From Cymbomonas tetramitiformis (Eukaryota > Chlorophyta > Pyramimonadophyceae > Pyramimonadales > Pyramimonadaceae): DNA of 64,000 nucleotides. This document shows positions 31,255-43,584 of the stretch, piece after piece. The stretch lies in NCBI GenBank assembly GCA_001247695.2, contig LGRX02035268.1, positions 31,243-95,242 on the forward strand, read 5' to 3'. Under the pieces are notes generated by a model. The model did not search any database. It was not told where the DNA came from and worked only from the letters and a program-made list of their open reading frames with translations. The position numbers were made by a program, and so were the translations under genes. The number at the start of each line of letters is the position of its first letter. Positions within the stretch are counted from its first letter, which is position 1.

Positions 31255-32939
31255 CACTCATTTCATCAAGTTTGATACTCAACCAGCCTTTGACTGGAGG
31301 CCTACACAGAAAAAGATTGCCAAATGGTTCCTCAATGTCCTTCCTAAGTCCAGAGTCACGGAGAAGAGGCTAGAATACACAGGAGTCCGCCCTGATATTT
31401 GGAATGAAGTTCTGAACGAAAGCGACAAAGTACTTCCTTCTTCGCTGTGCCCATGGCCCACTCAAGACCCTCCCTATCATCAGAATGATGCTGAGCATTA
31501 TTATGGTGGTCACCATGACACGACAATCACCAATGCAAATTCCAAGCCCTTCATAAGCACCGTGAAATGGCCCAAAGTACTTATGGCTACTGCCCAGTGG
31601 TACTAGTCATAGTACCAGAATCGAATCTGGTACTATCACAAGTACCAAAACGCTAGAATTTTTTTGATGTCCTCCTCCATCCTGATGGTGATATCCATGA
31701 TATACCATTACCTTAACGACCCAAACTGAGTTGTATTATGCCCCATTGGTCCATAGGTTACGTGTAGCCCTCCCAGTGGATGCATATTGCCAACAAGGTG
31801 GGGTTTTGTGTTACACAATGGTGTCTCACTTGTCTTCGAAATCATGGCGCTGCTTTCGGATTTCTTTTTGAACAGACTTGGGATTCTATTCAACCCAGCG
31901 ATGGCTCAAATTGAAGCTGTATAACATGGCCAATGATGGATGTGAGCATGGGGCAGTTGGCATACTGCCCGTCGCAGAAACTGCGACATGCTAAACATCC
32001 CATCTCCACCAAATGGTCCAACTCAAGATTCCTTAAGTATGAGGGCTATCGTCGATTTTGAAGCCTAGTCGTGGCACTAAAGCTACGAAATAAGTATATT
32101 ATAACGTCGGATCGCCTCACCCGCGTTTATGACATCAAAAGTAAACCCATATATCGATTTTTCAAGACCTTTACATGCATGGGAAGTTGCCGCACTTGGA
32201 CTCTACACATGGAACTTAAGTACGAAACCGCTCCCGATCGATATTACTACAAAAAGTGCTGAGAAGCCAATTTATCACACCCTTGGGTGTTATCGAATCC
32301 CAATACTGGCGTTAAAGACGTTCAAATGGCACAACGCATGACGACCACTTAGAATACATCCCAATAATGAAATGTGACATCATGCATGCCACCTCGTGGC
32401 CACATAGCGTGCCCTTTTAAGTCACCGCGCGCTTGGTACTTGTGACAGTACCAGCAAATTTAATTAATTTTATGGCGTTACACCCCCCAAAAGCACACCG
32501 CACATACACATACCTAAAGTTCACGAGAGTACATTTCAGCATCAATAACAATTCAAAAGGGTCCTAAATGATTTTTCAAAACCTTCATGGGACTCATACA
32601 CCCCTTCTAGTGCCCATAATAAAGCATACATTTTGGTACTTGTGACAGTACCATACCACCGGGCAGTAGCCACTTACACTCATGGGGTACCTCCCTCCTC
32701 TTTTTGGTATTGTCCTCAACACGATAGGTGTTCCCCGTGGCAAGATTAAACCTCTCCTTAAAAAACTTTCAAGAATCTGTAGGCAACACACCAAAAATAG
32801 GCGAGACGTGTTTCTGTTAAACACCACCACCACCTTAAACACTGACCCGCATACAGTTGACATCTCGAGCAGTGAGACCATGACAGAAACAGAAGCTGTG
32901 CAGCAATCAAACGACTTTCTTCAAACCCTTCTGCAGTAA
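31255..32939 (+). pseudogene. Unknown ORF split by transposon copy 2
   Basis: An open frame at about 31255-31583 (starting within ... FDTQPAFDWRP) stops making sense at the transposon edge. It resumes at 32677 in the same frame once the element and one CTTA duplication are removed, and ends with TAA at 32937-32939. The joined reading is about 195 residues, with a basic segment (PLLKKLSR) and a Thr-rich tail. I do not recognise it. It may be the end of a retroelement gene, since an untranslated region ending in a TTATTA-type tail follows. Confidence 0.6.
31584..32672. mobile_element. 1.09-kb DNA transposon of unknown class, copy 2
   Basis: Same element as 5911-6996, in opposite orientation, 1089 bp. 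Ends begin TGGCTACTGCCC; the 4-bp duplication is CTTA (31580-31583 and 32673-32676). Internal order and most bases agree with copy 1, so both are recent. As with copy 1 it sits inside a coding frame. Confidence 0.88.
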
Positions 32940-33345
32940 TTTTCAAAAGTCTTGCAATATAAGATGGTTCCCCGTCCCTCAGGGAGCCCCCCCTCCTCCC
33001 CCACCACCCCCCCTCCCCGCCCACTCCTCGGCCCCCTTCCTCAACGTCTCCAAATACCCCTAATTCTTCGGGATCTCCTCCCCACCGCTCAGATTCAGCC
33101 ACCCCTCCATCCACTCACCCGGCCATGGCTGCTTCTCCATCTTCTCGAGTTTTTTGCTTAGCACCTAGCTTTTTCTCTTGATGCCACCCTGCTGAAAAGT
33201 GGGCTGAGCCCCTTTGTGGGCGCGCTTTTGCAGAGGGAGTAGCCCCTGGTGTTTTCACTCGCCTGCTTTGCAGGGATACCGCACTCTCAGGACTTTGTCC
33301 CCTTTGCTAGCGTAAATGTTTTATTATCATTATTATTATCAAAAG
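32940..33345 (+). other. Possible 3' end of a non-LTR element
   Basis: After the stop of the split ORF come a C-rich stretch and then a simple tail, TTATTATCATTATTATTATC (about 33320-33340). Simple TTA-type tails are common at the 3' end of non-LTR elements. This is suggestive only. Confidence 0.35.
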
Positions 33346-34009
33346 TAAAGCACGAATCCAAAAAGTAACACTTGTGTATACCTTAGAATACATGTCTAAA
33401 GGGTGAAACTTTTAGGCCATTTGAACAACCTTTTTTCGGGGCGTACCATAAAAGTCCACAGCCTTCGGACTCCATGACAGTTACAAACCCTAAGTCATAA
33501 CATCTAAATTTAACCGATCCGAAGGCTCTGGCCCCAGAGTATTCTCTAACCTCTGCTCTTTATGTTCTAGAACCAAAGCAAATTACTCACCTTACCTTAC
33601 CTTACTTTAAACAAACAAAAATCGAATCTCAACGGGTGACACGAAGAAATGTCTGATCTGACGATCGCCAAACGATAACGATGACACCGCCAGGTCCGCC
33701 AAGTCCGGTCCGCCTCTGTTTGTATTTTCACTGCACCGATTGTGTTCTTTGTATAAATACAAAATATCGTAAACGAATGATGTGCGATTGACGTGTTGGA
33801 TTGCAATGCAACGGCCGCAGATTCCCAGTGAGACGATCGAACGATCAGATTTCAGATGGCATACAGGCTACGCGGAGATCTCAAATTTGAGATCGACCAA
33901 GCCTACAGTAGTAGTCTATGACTGTATTATCTGTCAGACGCCGCGGCCAAGTCCTGGTCGCGCGTCCCGGTCAGCAAATACAATGGAGGTCACAGATTAG
34001 AGATGTGAG
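33346..34009. other. Diverged satellite-like DNA
   Basis: 33600-34000 holds a strongly diverged relative of the satellite unit (TCGAATCTCAACGGGTGAC, then a perfect 18-bp hairpin GATCTCAAATTTGAGATC at 33877-33894). No gene seen. Confidence 0.6.
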
Positions 34010-34282
34010 ATTACTCGTAATCGTATAAAGATTGAAAAAGATAGGACCTCTGCTCCTTATGATTTGGAACCTGGCCAAATTACCTACCTTTGACCTTTAT
34101 AATCTTCACCCAAACCAAATTACCTTACCTTACCTTACCTTACCTACCTCTGACCTTTATCGTCTTGGCATCAAGTAAATTACCTACCTCTGACCTTTAT
34201 CGTCTTGGCATCAAGTGAATACCTACCTCTGACCTTTATAATCTTCACCCAAACCAAATTACCTTACCTTACCTTAGTCAAT

Positions 34283-34318
<36 letters not shown>

Positions 34319-35073
34319 AGCTCGAATCCCAACGGGCGACGCAGTCGAATTTTCGATCTCACGATCGCCAGACGCTAACGATGACAGTGCCACAACAGTC
34401 GCGTGTATGTACCGCGACGCCACCCGCGCGTTATGGCATGGCATGCTGGGAAGCAAAAAGCGAAGCACTGTCGCGCACATGATCCTGCGGTCATATGATG
34501 TAATGGCGATATCCATGTTAACATCGCATGGTAATTAACCGCGCTGTCCAAAAAGATCGACGCCTAGTGGAGATCGCATATTTGTGATCGACAGCGCCTA
34601 GTACTTAGTCAATCAGCAGCAGCAGCGCAGCAGCAGCAGCAAAGCTCGAATCCCAACGGGCGACGCAGTCGAATTTTCGATCTCTCGATCGCCAGACGCT
34701 AACGATGACAGTGCCACAACAGTCGCGTGTATGTACCACGACGCCACCCACGCGTTATGGCATGGCATGCTGGGAAGCAAAAAGCAAAGCACTGTCGCGC
34801 ACATGATCCTACGGTCATATGATGTAATGGCGAAAATGATTTAAACATCGCATGGCCGACGCGATGTTCGGAAATTAGATAGATTCGCTTTTACATGGCA
34901 TAGCAGACGCGAGGATCGAGAAATGTTAAATCATTAATGGAATGGCAGACTCGATGTTCATGTTCGGATCTCTCGAGTGCGCCACGTCGGCAAGATAATT
35001 AATCCCATCGACCGTCAGATGCGCCTAGTGGAGATCTTAATTTAAGATCGACCGGGCCTAGTACTTAGTCAAT

Positions 35074-35112
<39 letters not shown>

Positions 35113-35726
35113 AGCTCGAATCCCAACGGGCGACGCAGTCGAATTTTCGATCTCACGATCGCCAGAACCCAACGATGACAGTGCCACAACAGTCGCGTAC
35201 ATTTATCGCGACGCCACCCACGCGTTATGGCATGGCATGCTGGGAAGCAAAAAAGCCAAGCACTGTCGCGCACATGATCCTGCGGTCATATGATGTAATG
35301 GCGATATCCATGTTTACATCGCATGGTAATCAATCGCGCTGTCCAAAAAGATCGACGCCTGGTGGAGATCGCATATTTGTGATCGACAACGCCTAGTACC
35401 TTACCTTAATCAGCAGCAGCAGCATCAGCAAAGCTCGAACTCCAACGGGCGACGCAGTCGAATTTTCGATCTCACGATCGCCAGACGCTAACGATGACAG
35501 TGCCACAACTGTCGCGTGTATGTACCGCGACGCCACCCGCGCGTTATGGCATGGCATGCTGGGAAGCAAAAAGCGAAGCACTGTCGCGCATATGATCCTG
35601 CGGTCATATGATGTAATGGCGATATCCATGTTAACATCGCATGGTAATTAATCGTGCTGTCCAAAAGGATCGACGCCTAGTGGAGATCGCATATTTGTGA
35701 TCGACAGCGCCTAGTACTTAGTCAAT

Positions 35727-35768
<42 letters not shown>

Positions 35769-37742
35769 AGCTCGAATCCCAACGGGCGATACAGTCGAAT
35801 GTTCCATCTCACGATCGCCAGACGCTAACGATGACAGTGCCACAACAGTCGCGTGTATGTACCACGACGCCACCCACGCGTTATGGCATGGCATGCCGGG
35901 AAGCAAAAAGCAAAGCACTGTCGCGCACATGATCCTGCGGTCAGATGATGTAATGGCGATATCCATGTTAACATCGCATGGTAAATAATCGTGCTGTCCA
36001 AAAAGATCGACGCCTAGTGGAGATCGCATATTTGTGATCGACAACGCCTAGTACTTAGTCAATCAGCAGCAGCAGCAGCAGCAGCAGCAAAGCTCGAATC
36101 CCAACGGGCGATACAGTCGAATGTTCCATCTCACGATCGCCGGACGCTAACGATGACAGTGCCACAACAGTCGCGTGTATGTACCACGACGCCACCCACG
36201 CGTTATGGCATGGCATGCTGGGAAGCAAAAAGCAAAGCACTGTCGCGCACATGATCCTACGGTCATATGATGTAATGGCGAAAATGATTTAAACATCGCA
36301 TGGCCGACGCGATATTCGGAAATTAGATAGATTCGCTTTTACATGGCATAGCAGACGCGAGGATCGAGAAATGTTAAATCATTAATGGAATGGCAGACTC
36401 GATGTTCATGTTCGGATCTCTCGAGTGCGCCACGTCGGCAAGATAATTAATCCCATCGACCGTCAGATGCGCCTAGTGGAGATCTTAATTTAAGATCGAC
36501 CGGGCCTAGTACTTAGTCAATCAGCAGCAGCAGCAACAGCAGCAGCAGCAGTAGCAGCAGCAGCAGCAAAGCTCGAATCCCAACGGGCGACGCAGTCGAA
36601 TTTTCGATCTCACGATCGCCAGAACCCAACGATGGCAGTGCCACTGCAGTCGCGTACATTTATCGCGACGCCACCCACGCGTTATGGGATGGCATGCTGG
36701 GAAGCAAAAAAGCGAAGCACTGTCGCGCACATGATCCTGCGGTCATATGATGTAATGGCGATATCCATGTTAACATCGCATGGTAATCAATCGCGCTGTC
36801 CAAAAAGATCGACGCCTAGTGGAGATCGCATATTTGTGATCGACAACGCCTAGTACCTTACCTTAATCACCAGCAGCAGCAGCAAAGCTCGAACTCCAAC
36901 AGGCGACGCAGTCGAATGTTCCATCTCACGATCGCCAGACGCTAACGATGACAGCGCCACTGCAGTCGCGTGTATGTACCGCGACGCCACCCGCGCGTTA
37001 TGACATGGCATGCTGGGAAGCAAAAAGCAAAGCACTGTCGCGCACATGATCCTACGGTCATATGATGTAATGGCGAAAAAGATTTAAACATCGTATGGCC
37101 GACGCGATGTCCGGAAATTAGATAGATTCGCTTTTACATGGCATAGCAGACGCGAGGATCGAGAAATGTTAAATCATTAATGGAATGGCAGACTCGATGT
37201 TCATGTTCGGATCTCTCGAGTGCGCCACGTCGGCAAGATAATTAATCCCATCGACCGTCAAATGCGCCTATTGGAGATCTTAATTTCAGATCGACCGGGC
37301 CTAGTACTTAGTCAATCAGCAGCAGCAGCAGCAGCAGCAGCAGCAAAGCTCGAATCCCAACGGGCGACGCAGTCGAATTTTCGATCTCACGATCGCCAGA
37401 CGCTAACGATGACAGTGCCACAATAGTCGCGTGCATGTACCGCGACGCCACCCGCGCGTTATGGCATGGCATGCTGGGAAACAAAAAGCGAAGCACTGTC
37501 GCGCACATGATCCTACGGTCATATGATGTAATGGCGATATTCATGTCAACATCGCATGGTAATTAACTGCGCTGTCCAAAAGGATCGACGCCTAGTGGAG
37601 ATCGCATATTTGTGATCGACAGCGCCTAGTACTTAGTCAATCAGCAGCAGCAGCAGCAGCAGCAGCAGCAAAGCTCGAATCCCAACGGGCGACGCAGTCG
37701 AATTTTCGATCTCTCGATCGCCAGACGCTAACGATGACAGTG

Positions 37743-38000
37743 TGCTGAAATCTGTATAGGCAGCCCTGACTGGGAGTCCCGGTGCAGGCCCCTATGACAG
37801 ATCCCTAGGACCAACACTGGACTGCTGACTGATCTGTAGGTTCGTACTGTGACACACGCTGTGTCACAGGTAGGCTAGACACCGAGACCGTCCGAGACCG
37901 TTCCGGGTATATCTAGCTTAGGGTTTATTTATCTTGAGAGAGAGTTTATCCACAAGAGTACGGGACTATCTGATATCTGGTGTACTAGGATATTCCGGTA
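37743..38000 (+). repeat. 5' LTR
   Basis: 258 bp, TG...TA ends. It contains a GTGACACACGCTGTGTCAC dyad at about 37850-37868. Confidence 0.9.
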
Positions 38001-38137
38001 GGTCGTGGCCCCATCCACGTTTTCATTCCACTTGCTATCTTGGCCATGATTGGCTAAGCAGCCGCTTGAAGAGGTGGTGCGCACTTGCGCGTTTGGGTGC
38101 GACTAGGATTTGGACATGATTTTACGGTAGACGTCTT

Positions 38138-39830
38138 TTGCGGCTGCGAGTCATGGGCACCGCGCGTTGCTATTGCTTGGTTTTGGCAATGTTCGTTTGC
38201 GTTACTTTACCTGCCCTGATCCCGCTGGTTTACGTATTTTGGGCTGGTGCTCCGGACACCTTCGACCACACCGACATTTGCAAGTGCCCTTCGCTCTTTT
38301 CGCCGCTCCGCACGTTCTGCCGTTACGTCATCCCTCCATTTCCGCCACAACACCCAAACGTGCTGCCGCGCATCATCTTTTCTCTGGCTTTCAGAAGAAT
38401 GGCGACGTCTACACGAGCTCGTAAACGCCTATTGAAGGACTCCGACTTGGACGCCTCTATACGGCTTATAGATGCGGTTCGGGACACCCCAACCGCTAGC
38501 ACCCCGCCTGTGGTGCCCCCTAATCCTTCCAGCAACTCCGACGCCGCTGTCGCGTTGCGGAAGCATCTCGTTGACCAGCACGCCGCGGTCGACGTGGTCT
38601 ACAAGGGGAGGTTACATCGGGCTTGGGCCAAGGGTATCCGCGAGGATATCCTTGGTTCCAAGAAACATGATTATCGTGGTGCCGACGACACCGACCGCCT
38701 CTCCGAGTTGGTGGTGCAGCTTCGGACCGAGTTCAAGTCCGCTGGGCTGGACTTGGCCCCCTTTGACCTCGACGACCCCACCTCTTTGGTTATCGAGAAG
38801 GTTAATGGACTACTCTATGACGTCTTAGCCCTCGTCGTGGAGCGGAACTCTGTGGCCGACACCTGGCTTCGTGGTACGGACTCTTCGGCTGACCGAGATG
38901 GACGTCGTGCCCTCGTCGACATCATCAAGGGGAGCGTGCCGACAGTTCTACGCGAGAGCCACCAGCAGGAGCATGCGGCGCTTCGTTATCCCGCAGGCGT
39001 TGACCCGCAGCCGATCTTGGCTCGTGAGCAACGTCTGGTGCGGGATAACCGCGCTCCTGACTGGCAGCCCACCGACGAGACCCGTAAGCTGTCCCTCTAC
39101 AACCGCCTCGACCCGATCTTCTACGCGGCGGTGAAGGTGCGGTATCCGCTTGCGGGTGACCTCGGCGGGGTCACTCTCCGCTCGCTGCAGGCTCTCGTCG
39201 TGGCCATCTTCCAGGCATGGGCACAGTCGGACGAGGGGGCGTCGGCACGTGAGAAGCAGGTGCTGGGGATGGACGGTAAGCCCTCCGCTCTGGTCACGTC
39301 GTCGGAGTACGCGGTGCTCCTCGAGGAGATCGCGGCCTTAAAGGCCTTGGTGCGAGGTGGCCGTGCGGGCGGGGGACAGCAGCCGCAGCCGCAGCATCGG
39401 GGGAAGCAGCATCCGAGGGGGTTTCGCGTGGGTGCAGGCAACCCCCCCGCGGTCGGCTTCGACCGCGACAGCATGAAGGCCAAGCCGCTGTGCCACCGCT
39501 GCCGCAAGGCCGGTAAAGGTGAGGTGTATCACCCGTACCGCGACTGCCCGCTTGGCGGTCGCCAACACTCGCCAGCCACGGCCGCGGCTTTCTGCATTCC
39601 CATTGAGCAGGAGGACGCGGAGGGCCTGCACGCATTGGCGCTCGTGCAGGTCTTCCAGGACGCGGCGGACAGTGGACCGGAGGCCTTCTCGCATGCGGCA
39701 TTGGCGTATGGTCCGCCCGCGGTGCTCTCCGCGGACGGCGTCGGTGGGATCGACGTGGCGGCCTACGGTTCAGCGTACCGCCTCCGCCTTCTGGCGGGAC
39801 CGACGACGAGGACATCTTGCGGCGGCTTGA
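38138..39830 (+). CDS. Gag-like protein with a long-loop zinc knuckle
   Basis: The open frame runs from 38138 to 40084, but sense is lost near 39790, where the second ORF begins in another frame. A hydrophobic N-terminal stretch may not be translated; the Met at about 38399 (MATSTRARKR) is a likelier start, since a basic, Ala-rich gag N-terminus follows. The middle is helical and capsid-like. Near 39490-39545 is C-x2-C-x9-H-x4-C (CHRC ... YHPYRDC), a retroviral-type zinc knuckle with a longer loop than CCHC. It packages element RNA by analogy with gag proteins. Confidence 0.68.
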
Positions 39831-40740
39831 TGCCCTCACCTCTGAGGTTCAGGCCGCCCAAGAGCAGGTACATTACACTCACGCATCCTTTGTTCCTGGG
39901 AGTGCGGTTGAGGAGCATGCATCGGCTCTGGTGTGTGGCCCTGCCGCTGCGGCGGGGATCACACCGGAGGGGCAGGTTCCGGCAGGTGGTGCGGCGGCAT
40001 CGGCGTCCGCCGTGCCGGCCCCTGCTATGCCTGTTTCGCAGGCGAAGGATGTACGGCCCGCGCCAGTTCAATCGGCGCGGGTGACCACCACAGAGGCGAC
40101 ATGCGGTGAGTTCGGAGGCTTCGTGCAGACGGTGAATCACGCCGCCGTCCACCCGTCTGACCTGACAGGCTATGACACGGACGACTACGAGGATTACGCC
40201 GACGGTACTTTCGCGGTGAAGCCGCGGGCTCCGTCCGGTGCTATCGGATGCGGTGTGCCACCTTTCGGCTTTGGCATGCCGGCGATCGGCGCTCTCGCGG
40301 TGCTCTCTCTCTTCTGCATTTCTTTTGCAGGTGTTGCTGTTTCGGCATCCACGGCTTCTGCCGTGTCGTCGTGTGCACCGGCTACGGAGGTGCCTTCGCC
40401 TGGTGGTGATCTCGATTGGGAAACTCCGTCATTTTACTCTACGAATGATTTTGTTGACTCGGTGATGCCAGCTCGAGATCTCTTGTTGGCTGACGATGTG
40501 CCACAGCTTCAGCCGCCCGAGCCTCCTGACACTTTGAGCTTTTTAGCATTTCAGGATTTAGCTCAAGCGGATTTGGGCTTCGGCATGGCATTCTACTACG
40601 GCATGGCCTTACATGAGAGCGGTCCTCTTGATGCGGGGCACTATTATGGAGCTGGCTACTTCACTTCCTATTATGGGATGGACTTCCGTGAGGCCACCGC
40701 TGACTACTTTGGTCCGTTCGGGAATCCTCCCTTCGATTGA
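39785..40740 (+). CDS. Second ORF of the LTR element: coiled coil, acidic stretch, membrane segment
   Basis: Reading begins in a frame offset from gag, at a GTDDEDILRRLDALTSEVQ stretch that looks like a coiled coil; the first ATG is at 39817. Then come an Ala/Pro-rich region, an acidic run (YDTDDYEDYADG), one clear hydrophobic segment (about 40280-40350), and a Tyr/Phe/Gly-rich C-terminus. The second family member has the same layout (62443-63456). Whether it is made by frameshifting from gag is open. An envelope-like or membrane-targeting role is possible but not shown. Confidence 0.55.
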
Positions 40741-41067
40741 CTTCTTGCTCACTCTGGGGGCACACCAACATGGTGGTGTGCAGAACTCCTGTGACTTCAA
40801 AGACTTCTTCAATCTGGTTTATGTTTTCCTTTGACACCTTTATAATCTTCAAACTGACTTGCTGGCACGGTTCTTTTTACTTGTTTGGCGGTGCCTTAAT
40901 TGCCCGTATGCTTTTGCTCACGTGCTGCCTAGAGGTTTCCAATTTGTGTATCAGAATGGCACAGTTGGATTAGCAGTTAGGCTTGTCACCTAGCTTCTGC
41001 CCTGACATTAACACCTTACATTTTCTGACTCTCCTAGCCAGTCACCACCCACAGTGCTGGGGTGGTG

Positions 41068-41325
41068 TGCTGAAATCTGTATAGGCAGCCCTGACTGGGA
41101 GTCCCGGTGCAGGCCCCTATGACAGATCCCTAGGACCAACACTGGACTGCTGACTGATCCGTAGGTTCGTACTGTGACACACGCTGTGTCACAGGTAGGC
41201 TAAACACCGAGACCGTCCGAGACCGTTCCGGGTATATCTAGCTTAGGGTTTATTTATCTTGAGAGAGAGTTTATCCACAAGAGTACAAGACTATCTGATA
41301 TCTGGTGTACTAGGATATTCCGGTA
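41068..41325 (+). repeat. 3' LTR
   Basis: 258 bp, nearly identical to the 5' LTR, preceded by a G-rich GTGCTGGGGTGGTG tract that could be the polypurine primer. Confidence 0.9.
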
Positions 41326-42060
41326 CAGTGCCACAACACTCGCGTGTATGTACCACGACGCCACCCACGCGTTATGGCATGGCATGCTGGGAAGCAAAAA
41401 GCGAAGCACTGTCGCGCACATGATCCTGCGGTCATATGATGTAATGGCGATATCCATGTTAACATCGCATGGTGATTAATCGTGCTGTCCAAAAAGATCG
41501 ACGCCTAGTGGAGATCGCATATTTGTGATCGACAGCGCCTAGTACTTAGTCAATCAGCAGCAGCAGCAGCAGCAGCAACAACAAAGCTCGAATCCCAACG
41601 GGCGACGCAGTCGAATGTTCCATCTCACGATCGCCAGACGCTAACGATGACCGTGCCACTGCAGTCGCGTGTAAGTACCACGACGCCACCCACGCGTTAT
41701 GGCATGGCATGCTGGGAAGCAAAAAGCAAAGCACTGTCGCGCACATGATCCTACGATCATATGATGTAATGGCGAAAAAGATTTAAACATCGCATGGCCG
41801 ACGCGATGTTCGGAAATTAGATAGATTCGCTTTTACATGGCATAGCGGACGCGAGGATCGAGAAATGTTAAATCATTAATGGAATGGCAGACTCGATGTT
41901 CATGTTCGGATCTCTCGAGTGCGCCACGTCGGCAAGATAATTAATCCCATCGACCGTCAGATGCGCCTAGTTGAGATCTTAATTTAAGATCGACCGGGCC
42001 TAGACCTTTGACCTTTATAATCTTCACCCAAACCAAATTACCTTACCTTACTTAGTCAAT

Positions 42061-42138
<78 letters not shown>

Positions 42139-43128
42139 AGCTCGAATCCCAACGGGCGACGCAATCGAATTTTCGATCTCACGATCGCCAGACGCCAACG
42201 ATGACAATGCCACTGCAGTCGCGTACATTTATCGCGACGCCACCCACGCGTTATGGCATGGCATGCTGGGAAACAAAAAGCAAAGCACTGTCGCGCACAT
42301 GATCCTACGGCCAGATAGTGTAATGGCGAAATTTATTTAAACATCGCATGGCCGACGCGATGTTCGGAAATCAGATAGATTCGCTTTTACATCGCATAGC
42401 AGACGCGAGGATCGAGAAATGTCAAATCATTAATGGACTGGCAGACTCGATGTTCATGTTCGGATCTCTCGAGTGCGCCACGTCGGCAAGATAATTAATC
42501 CAATCGACCGTCAAATGCGCCTAGTGGAGATCTTAATTTAAGATCGACCGGGCCTAGACCTCTTACCTTTATAATCTTGGCACCAAGTAAATTACCTTAC
42601 TTACATAGTCAATCAGCAGCAGCAGCAGCGGCAGCAACAGCAGCAAAGCGCGAATCCCAACGGGCGACGCAGTCGAATTTTCGATCTCACGATCGCCAGG
42701 CGCCAACGATGACAGTGCCACAACAGTCGCGTACATTTATCGCGACGCCACCCACGCGTTATGGCATGGCATGCTGGGAAGCAAAAAGCAAAGCACTGTC
42801 GCGCACATGATCCTACGGTCAGATAGTGTAATGGCGAAAATGATTTAAACATCGCATGGCCGACGCGATGTTCGGAAATCGGATAGATTCGCTTTTACAT
42901 TGCATAGCAGACGCGAGGATCGAGAAATGTCAAATCATTAATGGAATGGCAGACTCGATGTTCATGTTCGGATCTCTCGAGTGCGCCACGTCGGCAAGAT
43001 AATTAATCCCATCGACCGTCAGATGCGCCTAGTGGAGATCTTAATTTAAGATCGACCGGGCCTAGTACCTACCTCTGACCTTTATAATCTTCACCCAAAC
43101 CAAATTACCTTACCTTACCTTAGTCAAT

Positions 43129-43164
<36 letters not shown>

Positions 43165-43457
43165 AGCTCGAATCCCAACGGGCGACGCAGTCGAATTTTC
43201 CATCTCACGATCGCCAGACGCCAACGATGACAGTGCCACTGCAGTCGCGTACATTTATCGCGACGCCACCCACGCGTTATGGCATGGCATGCTGGGAAGC
43301 AAAAAGCAAAGCACTGTCGCGCACATGATCCTGCGGTCATATGATGTAATGGCGAAAATGATTTAAACATCACATGGCCGACGCGATGTTCGGAAATCAG
43401 ATAGATTCGCTTTTACATTGCATAGCAGACGCGAGGATCGAGAAATGTCAAATCATT

Positions 43458-43584
43458 NNNNNNNNNNNNNNNNNNNNNNNNNNNNNNNNNNNNNNNNNNN
43501 NNNNNNNNNNNNNNNNNNNNNNNNNNNNNNNNNNNNNNNNNNNNNNNNNNNNNNNNNNNNNNNNNNNNNNNNNNNNNNNNNNNN
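43458..43584. other. Assembly gap (N run) inside the satellite
   Basis: 127 unresolved bases within a long satellite unit. Array length and unit count are therefore uncertain here. Confidence 0.95.

Larger units (their letters stand above)
37743..41325 (+). mobile_element. LTR retrotransposon with gag but no pol
   Basis: Two 258-bp LTRs (37743-38000 and 41068-41325) start TGCTGAAATC and end TTCCGGTA; they differ at only a few positions. A 5-bp duplication, CAGTG, lies at 37738-37742 and 41326-41330, and the satellite unit resumes exactly after it. Between them are a gag-like ORF and a second ORF with a membrane segment, but no RT, RNase H or integrase. It must use enzymes of another element. 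A related element lies at 61473-64000 on the other strand. Confidence 0.92.

Noticed and set aside
31584..32672. The 1.09-kb transposon as piggyBac or Kolobok
   Set aside because: Those target TTAA exactly; the duplications here are TTGG and CTTA.
34281..34330. A pol III B-box in each satellite unit (GCTCGAATCCC)
   Set aside because: It is one base from the consensus and has no A-box at a suitable distance, only the CAG tract.
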